DNA of 64,000 nucleotides, from the NCBI RefSeq assembly GCF_020708045.1, contig NZ_JAJFES010000014.1:1-64000 (forward strand), read 5' to 3'. The notes beneath the pieces are model-generated. The model made no database searches and was not told the origin of the DNA. It saw only the letters and a list, made by a program, of their open reading frames with translations. The translations under genes and the position numbers were made by a program. Source of the DNA: Massilia sp. IC2-278 (GTDB lineage Bacteria > Pseudomonadota > Gammaproteobacteria > Burkholderiales > Burkholderiaceae_D). Position 1 is the first letter of the stretch, and each line of letters opens with the position of its first letter. Positions 55,507 to 63,213 of this stretch are shown in pieces.

Positions 55507-56160
55507 ATGAATATCGAACAAGCCCGCTTCAACATGATCGAACAGCAGATCCGTCCCTGGAACGTGCTGGACCAGGACGTCCTCGACCTGCTGCACGTGG
55601 TCAAGCGCGAACAGTTCGTGCCAGAGGCGTACCAGAACCTGGCCTTCGCCGACGTCGAGATCCCGCTGCCGGGCGGCGCGGCAATGTTCAATCCGAAAGT
55701 CGAAGCGCGCATCCTGCAGGAACTGAAGCTGCAAAAAAACGAAACCGTGCTGGAAGTTGGCGCCGGGTCCGGCTACATGGCGGCGCTGATGGCGCACCGG
55801 GCGCGCCAGGTCACCACCGTTGAGCTGTCGCCGGAAATCAAGGCGCTGGCCGAGCAGAACCTGAAAAAGGCCGGCGTCGATAACGTCACCGTGGTCGAAG
55901 GCAATGCCGCCGCCGGCTGGGACAAGGGCGCGCCGTTCGACGTGATCGTCATCTCGGGCGGCCTGGAAAGCCTGCCGGAAGCCTTCCTAAAGCAGGTCAA
56001 GGTCGGTGGCCGCATTGCCGCCATCGTCGGCCAGGCGCCGGCCATGTCTTGCGAGATCGTGACCCGCGTATCGGAAACCGGCTACGACACGGTCAAGCTG
56101 TTCGAGACCAACGCCAGGCCGCTGGCCGGCGCGCCGGTTGCCTCGCGCTTCACGTTCTGA
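55507..56160 (+). CDS. Protein-L-isoaspartate O-methyltransferase-like
   Basis: A 217-residue methyltransferase with MIEQQIRPWNVLDQDVLDLL and the SAM loop VLEVGAGSGYMAALMAHRA. It differs from classic Pcm in lacking some conserved residues, and such homologues are regularly found in front of a rhodanese and tolC in beta-proteobacteria. It is transcribed with them (gap 11 nt). Whether it repairs isoaspartyl residues is uncertain. Confidence 0.85.
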   Translation: MNIEQARFNMIEQQIRPWNVLDQDVLDLLHVVKREQFVPEAYQNLAFADVEIPLPGGAAMFNPKVEARILQELKLQKNETVLEVGAGSGYMAALMAHRARQVTTVELSPEIKALAEQNLKKAGVDNVTVVEGNAAAGWDKGAPFDVIVISGGLESLPEAFLKQVKVGGRIAAIVGQAPAMSCEIVTRVSETGYDTVKLFETNARPLAGAPVASRFTF

Positions 56161-56171
56161 CAGGCGGCGCG

Positions 56172-56507
56172 ATGCAGCACATCACCGCTCCCGAGCTGGC
56201 TGAAAAGCTGGCTGCCGGCGTGGCCGCTCCCGAAGGCGAGCGCCCGCTGCTGCTGGACGTGCGCGAGAACTGGGAATTCGAGACCTGCCACATCGCAGGC
56301 TCGACCCAGATCCCGATGCACCTGGTGCCGATCCGTGCCGGCGAGCTGCCCGACGACCGGGAAATCGTCTGCATCTGCCACCACGGCGCGCGCAGCATGC
56401 AGGTGGCCGCCTTTTTGGAGCGCAACGGCTTCGACAACGTAACGAATTTGACGGGCGGAATACACGCCTGGGCTGTACAGGTCGATCCGGCCATGCCGAA
56501 GTATTGA
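56172..56507 (+). CDS. Rhodanese-domain sulfurtransferase
   Basis: A 111-residue single-domain rhodanese. The active loop is Cys69-His-His-Gly-Ala-Arg74 (ICICHHGARS), with the CxHxxR-like geometry, and LLLDVRENWEFETCHIAGS is the family start. It carries a persulfide on the cysteine. A longer frame reaching back to 56049 overlaps the upstream gene and is not used. Confidence 0.88.
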   Translation: MQHITAPELAEKLAAGVAAPEGERPLLLDVRENWEFETCHIAGSTQIPMHLVPIRAGELPDDREIVCICHHGARSMQVAAFLERNGFDNVTNLTGGIHAWAVQVDPAMPKY

Positions 56508-56547
56508 CCTGCTTTCCTAACTTTTGATGACTCCGACGGAGACCGCA

Positions 56548-57903
56548 ATGCAGAAACCCCTCATCGCCATGCTGCTGGCCAGCGCGTTCGTGTCGTTCGA
56601 TGCGAACGCGATCGACCTGATCCAGGTTTACCAGCAGGCCCTGGCCAACGATGCCGCCTACGCCAGCGCGCGCGCTTCGCTCGCCGCCGGCCGCGAACGG
56701 GTGACACAGGGGCGTGCGGGGTTGCTGCCGACGATCGCCGCGTCGGGGTCCTACGCCAAGAACGACAACGATTTTTCCCCGTTCAACCAGGGCCAGACGG
56801 TGGTCATCGACGGCGTGCCGACCGTGATCACCGGCAGCGGTTCCGACCTGCGCACCAACCAGTATGGCCTGTCGCTGACCCAGCCGCTGTTCCGCTGGGA
56901 CCGCTGGCAGACCTACGAGCAAAGCAAACTCGCCCAGGCGATTGCCGAAGCCCAGTTTGCCCAGGCCCAGCAAGACCTGATCACGCGCGTGGCGCAAGCC
57001 TACTTCGACGTGCTGGCCGCGCAGGACACGCTGGAATCGACCCGCGCCCAGAAAAGCGCCGTGACCGAACAGCTGGCCTCGGCCAAGCGCAACTTCGAGG
57101 TCGGCACCCAGACCATCACCGACACCCACGAAGCGCAGGCCGCGTACGACCTGGTAGTGGCGCAGGAGTTTGCCGCCGTCAACGAGCTGGAAAACCGCCG
57201 CACCATGCTGCAAGTGATCATCGGCCAGGCGCCGGATGCGCTGGCGCCGCTGCAGGCCGGCGTCACGCTGACCTCGCCGCAACCGGCCGTGGTCGACCCG
57301 TGGGTGAGCTCGGCCGAAACCCAGAACTATGGCGTCACCGCTTCGGAACTGGCGCTGGAATCGGCCAAGCGCGACATCTCGCGCAACCGCGCCGGCCACC
57401 TGCCGACCCTGGACCTGGTAGCGAATACCGGCCGCACCAACGTCAGCGGCCGCACCCTGAATTCCGGCGACGGCCGCAACAACTCGATCGGCGTGCAGTG
57501 GTCGGTGCCGATCTTCAGCGGCTACGCCGTCACCAGCCGCGTGCGCGAATCGATCGCCCTGGAAGACAGGGCCCGCAACGACCTCGAATCCACCCGCCGC
57601 AACGCGGCCCTGCAGGCGCGCCAGGCTTTCCTGGGCGTGAACAGCGGCATGGCGCAAGTAAAGGCGCTGGAAGCGGCCGAAGTGTCGAGCCAGTCGGCGC
57701 TGGAATCGAACAAGCTGGGTTACCAGGTGGGCGTGCGCATCAACATCGACGTGCTCAATGCCCAGCGCCAGCTGTACTCGACCCGCACCGACCTGGCCCG
57801 CGCGCGCTACAACACGATCCTGAACGGCCTGCGCCTGAAGGCGGCGGCCGGTTCGCTGCGCGAGGCGGACCTGGTACCGGTGAACAATCTGCTGCAAAAA
57901 TAA
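56548..57903 (+). CDS. tolC: TolC-family outer-membrane efflux channel
   Basis: A 451-residue outer-membrane channel for efflux pumps and type I secretion. A signal peptide (LIAMLLASAFVSFDANA) precedes two homologous coiled repeats of the outer-membrane efflux family (LANDAAYASARASLAAGRER; QLASAKRNFEVGTQTITDTHEAQ). ATG 56548 has GGAG upstream. It ends with a strong terminator. Its pump partners are not in the window. Confidence 0.93.
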   Translation: MQKPLIAMLLASAFVSFDANAIDLIQVYQQALANDAAYASARASLAAGRERVTQGRAGLLPTIAASGSYAKNDNDFSPFNQGQTVVIDGVPTVITGSGSDLRTNQYGLSLTQPLFRWDRWQTYEQSKLAQAIAEAQFAQAQQDLITRVAQAYFDVLAAQDTLESTRAQKSAVTEQLASAKRNFEVGTQTITDTHEAQAAYDLVVAQEFAAVNELENRRTMLQVIIGQAPDALAPLQAGVTLTSPQPAVVDPWVSSAETQNYGVTASELALESAKRDISRNRAGHLPTLDLVANTGRTNVSGRTLNSGDGRNNSIGVQWSVPIFSGYAVTSRVRESIALEDRARNDLESTRRNAALQARQAFLGVNSGMAQVKALEAAEVSSQSALESNKLGYQVGVRINIDVLNAQRQLYSTRTDLARARYNTILNGLRLKAAAGSLREADLVPVNNLLQK

Positions 57904-57946
57904 GTGTTCATATAAAATTTGCATCTTGAGTTCTGGATGCAAATAA

Positions 57947-57973
57947 AAAACGGCGCCTGCGTGGCGCCGTTTT
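57947..57973. terminator. Bidirectional terminator tolC / HAF lipoprotein
   Basis: AAAACGGCGCC (57947-57957), loop TGCGT, GGCGCCGTTTT (57963-57973), with T-runs on both strands. Sits between the converging tolC and HAF-repeat genes. Confidence 0.88.
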
Positions 57974-57987
57974 TGTTCCTGGAACCC

Positions 57988-59256
57988 TTATTTTCCGCCA
58001 TCTTTTCTTGGCCGCAGCAGGCCCAGCCCGGTGCTGGTACGCACGGCAATCGCGCCATCGTCGGCCACCGCCTCGGCCTCCAGCAGCACGACGCCCGCCG
58101 GCAAATCCTTCACCCGCGTATTCAGGTCGACCAGGCCATAGTCCGGCCCCCAGGCAACGGCGTGCTCGGGACCGGTGTTGCCATTCACCGCCTGGCCGAC
58201 GATCAGGCCGGAAGCATTGATGGCATTGGCATCGGAAAAGCTGCCGCCGTTCAGCGTGCCCAAGCTGCGCATGCTCGTGCCGTCGTGCACGAAGGCGACC
58301 TGGCCGAAATTGCTGTAGACGTAGCCGACGACATGGCCGGCGTCGTTGATCGCATGCGGCACTGCACCGTTGGTATCGGGCAGCACGCCGAGGTCCTGGA
58401 GAACGCCGCCGCTGTAGCGGAAGGCGCGCAGCAGGCCATCGACCACGGGGTCGCGCGCGCTGATGGCGATCTGGCCGGACTCGTTGATGTCGATTGCCTG
58501 CGAGCTGAAGCCGGGCGGATTCAGGTCCTGCATCGGCGCGCCCGTGCGGGCGTCGTACAGGAAGGCGTGGAGTACGTTTTCGCCCGTGATCGTGGACGTG
58601 CCGACTACCTGGCCGGCCGCATTCACGTCGAGCGCCTCCGAGATCTGCCCGCCCAGGGTGCCGAGGTCGCGCATCGACTTGCCGTCGTAATAGAAGGCGT
58701 GCCGCGGCGAGCCGGGTACCGTGGACCACCCGGCTACCTTGCCGCAGGTGCTGATCGACACGCCCCAGGACTCGCCGCCCAGCGCGCCGATGTCGTGCAG
58801 GGTGCCGTCGTAGAAAAAGGCGTGGGGAATGCCGGACGGCGTTTGCCCCCAGCCGGCCACCTGGCCGCAGCGGTTAACGGCGAAAGCACGCGCGTTCGCC
58901 CCGCCGAAGGTGCCGAGGTCGATGTTGGTCTTGCCGTTGTACAGGAAAGCCCGGACGATGCCCGATGCATCCCACGAGCTGCCGGTCACCAGTCCGCCGT
59001 TGGCAATGCCTTGCCGGTCGACCACGCCGTACGTGATGCCGGGCAGGCCGATGGGGGTGAAGTCGTAGAGCGGCCCCTGGTTGACCGGTGGCGGAGGCGA
59101 GGGTGGCGATGGCTGGACGGGCGGCGTTGGGTGCGGGGTGTGACTGCCGCCGCCACCACCGCCGCAAGCGGTCAGCATGGCGCACAGCGCCAGGGCTGCG
59201 CCGGGCATGGCCCGGCCGTTTGAAAGAGAGCGCTGGAACGAACGGAAACCGGACAT
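57988..59256 (-). CDS. HAF-repeat lipoprotein
   Basis: A 422-residue exported lipoprotein: signal peptide, lipobox AMLTAC followed by a glycine run, then a proline-rich linker (PPVQPSPPSPPPP). The rest is about seven HAF-type repeats of roughly 45 residues (e.g. AFLYNGKTNIDLGTFGG, AFFYDGTLHDIGALGG, AFYYDGKSMRDLGTLGG), each ending in an N-x-xGxVVG turn. Such proteins are probably surface or extracellular; function unknown. Confidence 0.85.
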   Translation of the reverse strand: MSGFRSFQRSLSNGRAMPGAALALCAMLTACGGGGGGSHTPHPTPPVQPSPPSPPPPVNQGPLYDFTPIGLPGITYGVVDRQGIANGGLVTGSSWDASGIVRAFLYNGKTNIDLGTFGGANARAFAVNRCGQVAGWGQTPSGIPHAFFYDGTLHDIGALGGESWGVSISTCGKVAGWSTVPGSPRHAFYYDGKSMRDLGTLGGQISEALDVNAAGQVVGTSTITGENVLHAFLYDARTGAPMQDLNPPGFSSQAIDINESGQIAISARDPVVDGLLRAFRYSGGVLQDLGVLPDTNGAVPHAINDAGHVVGYVYSNFGQVAFVHDGTSMRSLGTLNGGSFSDANAINASGLIVGQAVNGNTGPEHAVAWGPDYGLVDLNTRVKDLPAGVVLLEAEAVADDGAIAVRTSTGLGLLRPRKDGGK

Positions 59257-59397
59257 GGCGTGCCTCCATTGACGAGTTGATACTTCAGTCTAGGTCGGGC
59301 CCGGCTGCTGCGTTCGCGTATTGAAGAGTTCGTTTGGCTTCGGTCAAGGTAGCCGTTGACGCCGTGCAATAACAGCTTCCGAATGCTTCCGTAAAGA

Positions 59398-59421
59398 AAA
59401 ACGGCGCCGCAGCGCCGTTCG
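59398..59421 (-). terminator. Terminator downstream of ribB
   Basis: AACGGCGC (59400-59407) pairs with GCGCCGTT (59412-59419); read on the minus strand it is followed by TTTTCTTT. It lies 35 nt after the ribB stop. Confidence 0.75.
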
Positions 59422-59455
59422 TCATGTATGGCTAATCCCCAAGTTCAAGCCGGGT

Positions 59456-60100
59456 TCAGGCCTGCTTTTTGCGCCATTCGATCATCTCGGCAATCGTCAG
59501 GATCGAAAAGCCGCGTTCCTCGGCGAAGCGCTCGATGGCTTCGCCGCGCATCATGGTGCCGTCCGGGTTCATCAGCTCGCACAGCACGGCCGACGGCTGC
59601 AGGCCGGCCATGATGGACAGATCGACCGAGCCTTCGGTATGGCCGGCGCGCGACAGCACGCCGCCCGGGGTGGCACGCAGCGGGAACACGTGGCCTGGGC
59701 GGACCAGGTCGTCCGGTTTCGCATCGGCGGCGATGGCGGCGCGGATGGTGGTGACGCGGTCGGCCGCCGAGACGCCGGTGGTCACGCCGTGGCGCGCCTC
59801 GATCGACACCGTGAACGGCGTGCCGTAGCGGCTGCCGTTCTCGATGGCCATCGGCGGCAGTTCCAGTTCGCGCACGCGGTCGGCCGACAGGCACAGGCAG
59901 ACGATGCCGCTGCATTCGCGGATCATCAGGGCCATGGTTTCGACGGTCAGCTTTTCGGCGGCAATGATCAGGTCGGCCTCGTTTTCGCGGTCGAAATCGT
60001 CGAGCAGGATGACGGGGATGCCGGCACGGGTGGCGGCCAGCGCCGCGGCGATGCGGCCTTCCAGGTCGGTGCTGTGAAGGGAGTAGGTATTGACTAACAT
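59456..60100 (-). CDS. ribB: 3,4-dihydroxy-2-butanone 4-phosphate synthase
   Basis: A 214-residue enzyme making the four-carbon precursor of riboflavin from ribulose 5-phosphate. Conserved DDFDRENEADLIIAAE, HGVTTGVSAADR and HTEGSVDL motifs are present. It lacks the GTP cyclohydrolase II half, so it is RibB rather than RibBA. ATG 60100 has GAGGAG 9 nt upstream. It is preceded by an FMN riboswitch, so it is probably turned off when FMN is plentiful. Confidence 0.95.
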   Translation of the reverse strand: MLVNTYSLHSTDLEGRIAAALAATRAGIPVILLDDFDRENEADLIIAAEKLTVETMALMIRECSGIVCLCLSADRVRELELPPMAIENGSRYGTPFTVSIEARHGVTTGVSAADRVTTIRAAIAADAKPDDLVRPGHVFPLRATPGGVLSRAGHTEGSVDLSIMAGLQPSAVLCELMNPDGTMMRGEAIERFAEERGFSILTIAEMIEWRKKQA

Positions 60101-60210
60101 TGTGAGACGCTCCTCGCGTAAAGTTGGCGAAAAACGCATCAGGGCAAGCGAATTGACACGCCTCGCCCGCGCGCCGCAGGGACGAGCAAAGGCAAGGCGC
60201 ATTGCAGCGC

Positions 60211-60352
60211 ACATCTTCTTTCATCCGGACTATAACCGTCGGCTCTGGAGTCGCACCAGATCTGCTGACCCTGCTCGTTGAAGCAGGCGCTCGCGGGCTT
60301 GGCCATGGCTGGCCTTACCGCCGGTGGGGATTTCCACCCCGCCCCGAAGACG
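60211..60352 (-). promoter_or_regulatory. FMN riboswitch (RFN element) of ribB
   Basis: Read on the minus strand, the conserved RFN blocks appear in order: CTTCGGGGCGGGGTGGAAAT, CCCCACCGGCGGTAA, a variable hairpin with GCCCGCGAGCG, GGTCAGCAGATCTGGTG, CCAGAGCCGACGGTTATAGT and CCGGATGAAAGAAGAT. These close the multi-helix junction that binds FMN. The element ends about 110 nt before the ribB ATG. It accounts for most of the 345-bp gap. Confidence 0.95.
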
Positions 60353-60353
60353 T

Positions 60354-60382
60354 ATTATTGCCTGTGGAAACAGGCGCAGGAA
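60354..60382 (-). promoter_or_regulatory. Candidate promoter of the ribB riboswitch
   Basis: On the minus strand TTCCTG (60382-60377), 17-bp spacer, AATAAT (60359-60354), placing initiation at the riboswitch start. Confidence 0.45.
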
Positions 60383-60445
60383 TTTTAACAGCAAGCATGC
60401 AACCCTGCCGGGCAGGGCCGATTCTTGCCGTGGCAGGCGCGTGCC

Positions 60446-60859
60446 TTAGTTGCTCAGGCCGCCGCCGCCTTCGTTGTCCTTGCGCTGGATGAACTCGATC
60501 TTGTAGCCGTCCGGATCGGTAACGAAGGCGATCACGGTCGAGCCGCCCTTGACCGGGCCCGGTTCGCGCGTGATGTTGCCGCCGGCGGCACGCACCGCGT
60601 CGCAGGTGGCGTAGATGTCGTCGGCCGAGATGGCGATGTGGCCGTAGGCCGTGCCCATGTCGTAGCTGTCGGTGCCGTAGTTGTAGGTCAGCTCGAGTTC
60701 CGCGTGGTCGGGGTTGCTGCCGTAGCCGAGGAAGGCCAGTTTGTACTGGTACTCGGGGTTGTCGCTGGTGCGCAGCAGTTTCATGCCGAGCACGGTGGTG
60801 TAGAAATCGATCGAGCGTTGCAGGTCGCCGACGCGGAGCATGGTGTGCAGGATGCGCAT
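60446..60859 (-). CDS. gloA: Lactoylglutathione lyase (glyoxalase I)
   Basis: A 137-residue metal enzyme that isomerises the glutathione-methylglyoxal adduct in methylglyoxal detoxification. The four metal ligands align exactly with E. coli GloA: His5, Glu56, His74, Glu122. ATG 60859 has AAGGA upstream; the longer frame to 60979 lacks similarity. Stands alone between ribB and a REP pair. Confidence 0.95.
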   Translation of the reverse strand: MRILHTMLRVGDLQRSIDFYTTVLGMKLLRTSDNPEYQYKLAFLGYGSNPDHAELELTYNYGTDSYDMGTAYGHIAISADDIYATCDAVRAAGGNITREPGPVKGGSTVIAFVTDPDGYKIEFIQRKDNEGGGGLSN

Positions 60860-60998
60860 GGGGTGGTGTCCTTCTGGGAAACGGAAAGCAGCAATTTTAT
60901 GCGTTCGGGGCGATCCTTGCCGGAGGCGGGTGTGGCGGGAAGTTGTGATGGCCGTTGTGTGATGCTCCAGCGGCGTCATTCCATCGTTGGCATTAACC

Positions 60999-61188
60999 GT
61001 ACGGTGGGCACCCCGTGCCCACGCGGTACGTGCGTTTGCTTACACCTGCGGCCGTGATTATTCGCTCGTACCGTATCCGAAGGGCGCTATACGCAAGTTT
61101 GTGGCCGCTGCATACCGTGCGAGCAGTTAGTCACGGCCACGTACTCCAGAGACGCCCGTATCGCGTGGGCACGGGGTGCCCACCGTAC
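60999..61188. repeat. REPIN-like pair with variant GTAC heads
   Basis: Left unit 60999-61029: GTAC head, GTGGGCAC (61004-61011) with GTGCCCAC (61015-61022). Right unit 61162-61188: the same stem in reverse, ending GTAC. The heads read GTAC instead of GTAG, yet the stem is preserved. It occupies the middle of the 384-bp gap 60860-61243; no gene is supported there. Confidence 0.75.
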
Positions 61189-61243
61189 GATCAGCGCCGC
61201 GGGTGAAAGGCAGCGCCGACCGTCATCCAATTACGAAAACGAA

Positions 61244-61675
61244 TCAGTTTTCCAAGCGCGACGCCAGCGTAATCTCGGCATTGAGCAACTTCGACACCGG
61301 GCAGTTTTCCTTGGCAGTGGTAGCCGCCTTGTCGAACGCTTCCTGGCTGGCGCCCGGAATCTTCGCGACCAGGTCCAGGTGCACGGCAGTAATCTTGAAA
61401 CCGCCTTCGACCTTTTCCATCGACACCGTGGCCGTGGTGCGCAGTTCCTCGGCCGTCAGCCCGGCCTGGCCGAGCTGGCCCGACAGCGCCATCGTGAAAC
61501 AGCCCGCATGGGCCGCGCCGATCAGTTCTTCCGGGTTGGTGCCGGGGCCATCCTCGAAGCGGGTGTTGAAACCGTACTGCGAATCCTTCAGCACGCCGCT
61601 GCCGGTGGACACGGCGCCCTTGCCGTCTTTCAGGCCGCCGCTCCAGACGGCGCTGCCATTGCGTTTGATGGTCAT
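61244..61675 (-). CDS. OsmC-family peroxiredoxin
   Basis: A 143-residue thiol peroxidase against organic hydroperoxides. The two redox cysteines are Cys59 (AAHAGCFTMAL) and Cys125 (KENCPVSKLL). Length and motifs fit OsmC rather than Ohr. It begins 10 nt after the small hydrophilic gene on the same strand. Confidence 0.9.
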   Translation of the reverse strand: MTIKRNGSAVWSGGLKDGKGAVSTGSGVLKDSQYGFNTRFEDGPGTNPEELIGAAHAGCFTMALSGQLGQAGLTAEELRTTATVSMEKVEGGFKITAVHLDLVAKIPGASQEAFDKAATTAKENCPVSKLLNAEITLASRLEN

Positions 61676-61685
61676 GTGTTCTCCT

Positions 61686-61997
61686 TTATCGGTTCTTGCC
61701 CGGTACGGGCTCGACGGAATCGTGGTCGCGCATCGAGCGATGGCGGTCGGGTTGCGGGTTGGCCTGGCCGGTGGCGTCGGCGTCGGGTTCGACCGCAACG
61801 CTGATGCCAGGGGTATTGCGGGCATCGGTATCGACCAGGCCCTGGGCCAGGTCTTCGGCGGCCTGCTTGATGATGCCGCGCGGCTCGGTGTCCTGGCCGT
61901 CGGGCGACTCGTCGCGCTCGTGCGGCTCGCGCTTGACGCCATCGTTTTCGATCTTCGCGTCGGTGTTCACGAAGCGGTCTTTGGTTTCGGTAACCAT
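61686..61997 (-). CDS. Small hydrophilic protein, 103 residues, unknown
   Basis: Very polar and acidic (KREPHERDESPDGQDTEPRG and QAAEDLAQGLVDTDAR), without signal peptide or membrane segment; likely largely disordered. Similar short proteins seem common in Oxalobacteraceae and may be stress-related, but no function is known. Followed by osmC-type gene, suggesting a shared stress operon. Confidence 0.7.
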   Translation of the reverse strand: MVTETKDRFVNTDAKIENDGVKREPHERDESPDGQDTEPRGIIKQAAEDLAQGLVDTDARNTPGISVAVEPDADATGQANPQPDRHRSMRDHDSVEPVPGKNR

Positions 61998-62127
61998 GGG
62001 TATTCTCCTGTTGCTGACTCTTGCATGAATCCTAACGCGTCGGGCGAGCGACAGTCGCGCAATTGAATGCGCGTTTTATGATGCTTTTTTGCAATTAACT
62101 GGATAACATGAACACTTCGCCATCATC

Positions 62128-63087
62128 GTGCTCGCCCGTTCCGTGAATTCCGAAGCCCACCTGCACCACAGCGCCACCCATTGCCCGAATTGCGGCACCT
62201 CCCTCGGCGGCAATTTCTGCCAGGAGTGTGGCCAGGCCGCCGTCCTGCACGTACCGAGCGCGCGCGAATTCCTGCACGAGTTCGTGGCCCATTACGTGGC
62301 GCTGGAAGGCAAGCTGTGGCAATCGGTCAAGCTGCTGCTGTTCAAGCCTGGCCAATTGACGCGCGAATACATCGAAGGCCGCCGCGTGCGCTACGTCGAG
62401 CCGCTGCGCCTGTACCTGACCTTCAGCATCATTTTCTTTGCGCTGTTCAAATTCAGCGGCATCAACATCGGCGCCCAGGAAAGGGAGACGGAAGCGCCGC
62501 AGCCGAAGGCATCTGCCGTGCAGCAGGCGCCGGCAGGGCAGGACAAGGCCGCACCGCCCACCGCCAGGCCCGCGGACAAGAAAACCAATCAACCCGCCCT
62601 GATCGAGATCGAGGACGACGACGAAGACCTGCGCAAGCTGGCGGCCAATGTGTCTCCATCCCTGGGCGCTAAGATCGATCACTTCGGCAAGCTGCCGAAC
62701 GAGGTCCGCAACGAAGCCCTGAAGCGCGCCTTCTTCAGCTACGCCCCGTATGCCATCTTCCTGCTGATGCCGGTGTTTGCCGCCTTCCTGAAACTGTTGT
62801 ATCTCGGCTCCGGGCGCCGCTATGGCGAACATGTGCTGTTCGCGCTGCACACGAATGCCTTTGCCTTCCTTTGCCTGAGCCTGCTTATGGTCATCCCGGA
62901 CTTCATCCCGCTGGTCGGCAAGGCGCTCGGGCTGTGGCTGGTGTTCTATTTACCGACTGCCATGCGCAAGGTGTATGGCGGCAGCCGTACCCTTACCGCG
63001 CTGCGCTGGATGGTCCTGATGACGGCGCATATCGTGAGCATCATGCTGGCGGCCGTGTTCGCGGCAGCCATGGGCATGATGGGCTGA
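62128..63087 (+). CDS. DUF3667-family membrane protein with zinc ribbon
   Basis: A protein of up to 319 residues. The N-terminal zinc ribbon CPNCGTSLGGNFCQECGQ is followed by ARE-FLHEFVAHYVALEGKLWQSVKLLLFKPGQLTREYIEGRR, the DUF3667 hallmark, then about five membrane helices, interrupted by a long acidic loop (PALIEIEDDDEDLR). The start is GTG at 62128 or 62143; neither has a clear ribosome site. Function unknown. Confidence 0.8.
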   Translation: MLARSVNSEAHLHHSATHCPNCGTSLGGNFCQECGQAAVLHVPSAREFLHEFVAHYVALEGKLWQSVKLLLFKPGQLTREYIEGRRVRYVEPLRLYLTFSIIFFALFKFSGINIGAQERETEAPQPKASAVQQAPAGQDKAAPPTARPADKKTNQPALIEIEDDDEDLRKLAANVSPSLGAKIDHFGKLPNEVRNEALKRAFFSYAPYAIFLLMPVFAAFLKLLYLGSGRRYGEHVLFALHTNAFAFLCLSLLMVIPDFIPLVGKALGLWLVFYLPTAMRKVYGGSRTLTALRWMVLMTAHIVSIMLAAVFAAAMGMMG

Positions 63088-63115
63088 ACTTGCAGTTACC
63101 GCACCCGCCCATCTA

Positions 63116-63135
63116 TACTGTGATTTTGTACAGTA
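63116..63135 (+). promoter_or_regulatory. LexA (SOS) box upstream of nadK
   Basis: TACTGT (63116-63121), eight central bases, and ACAGTA (63130-63135) form a CTGT-N8-ACAG box with fully symmetric outer bases. It lies in the gap after the DUF3667 gene, 78 nt before nadK. In related bacteria nadK is followed by recN, an SOS gene, so this box probably serves that operon. Confidence 0.75.
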
Positions 63136-63213
63136 TTCGATGCGCGGCGAAGTGGCAGGCGCTGGGATTATCGGTTAATCTCAGCGTGTTCGCCTTCTAC
63201 TGCCGAGAGACCC

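Noticed and set aside
60403..60417. CCCTGCC-G-GGCAGGG hairpin as terminator of gloA
   Set aside because: It does lie after gloA on the minus strand, but there is no T-run after it.
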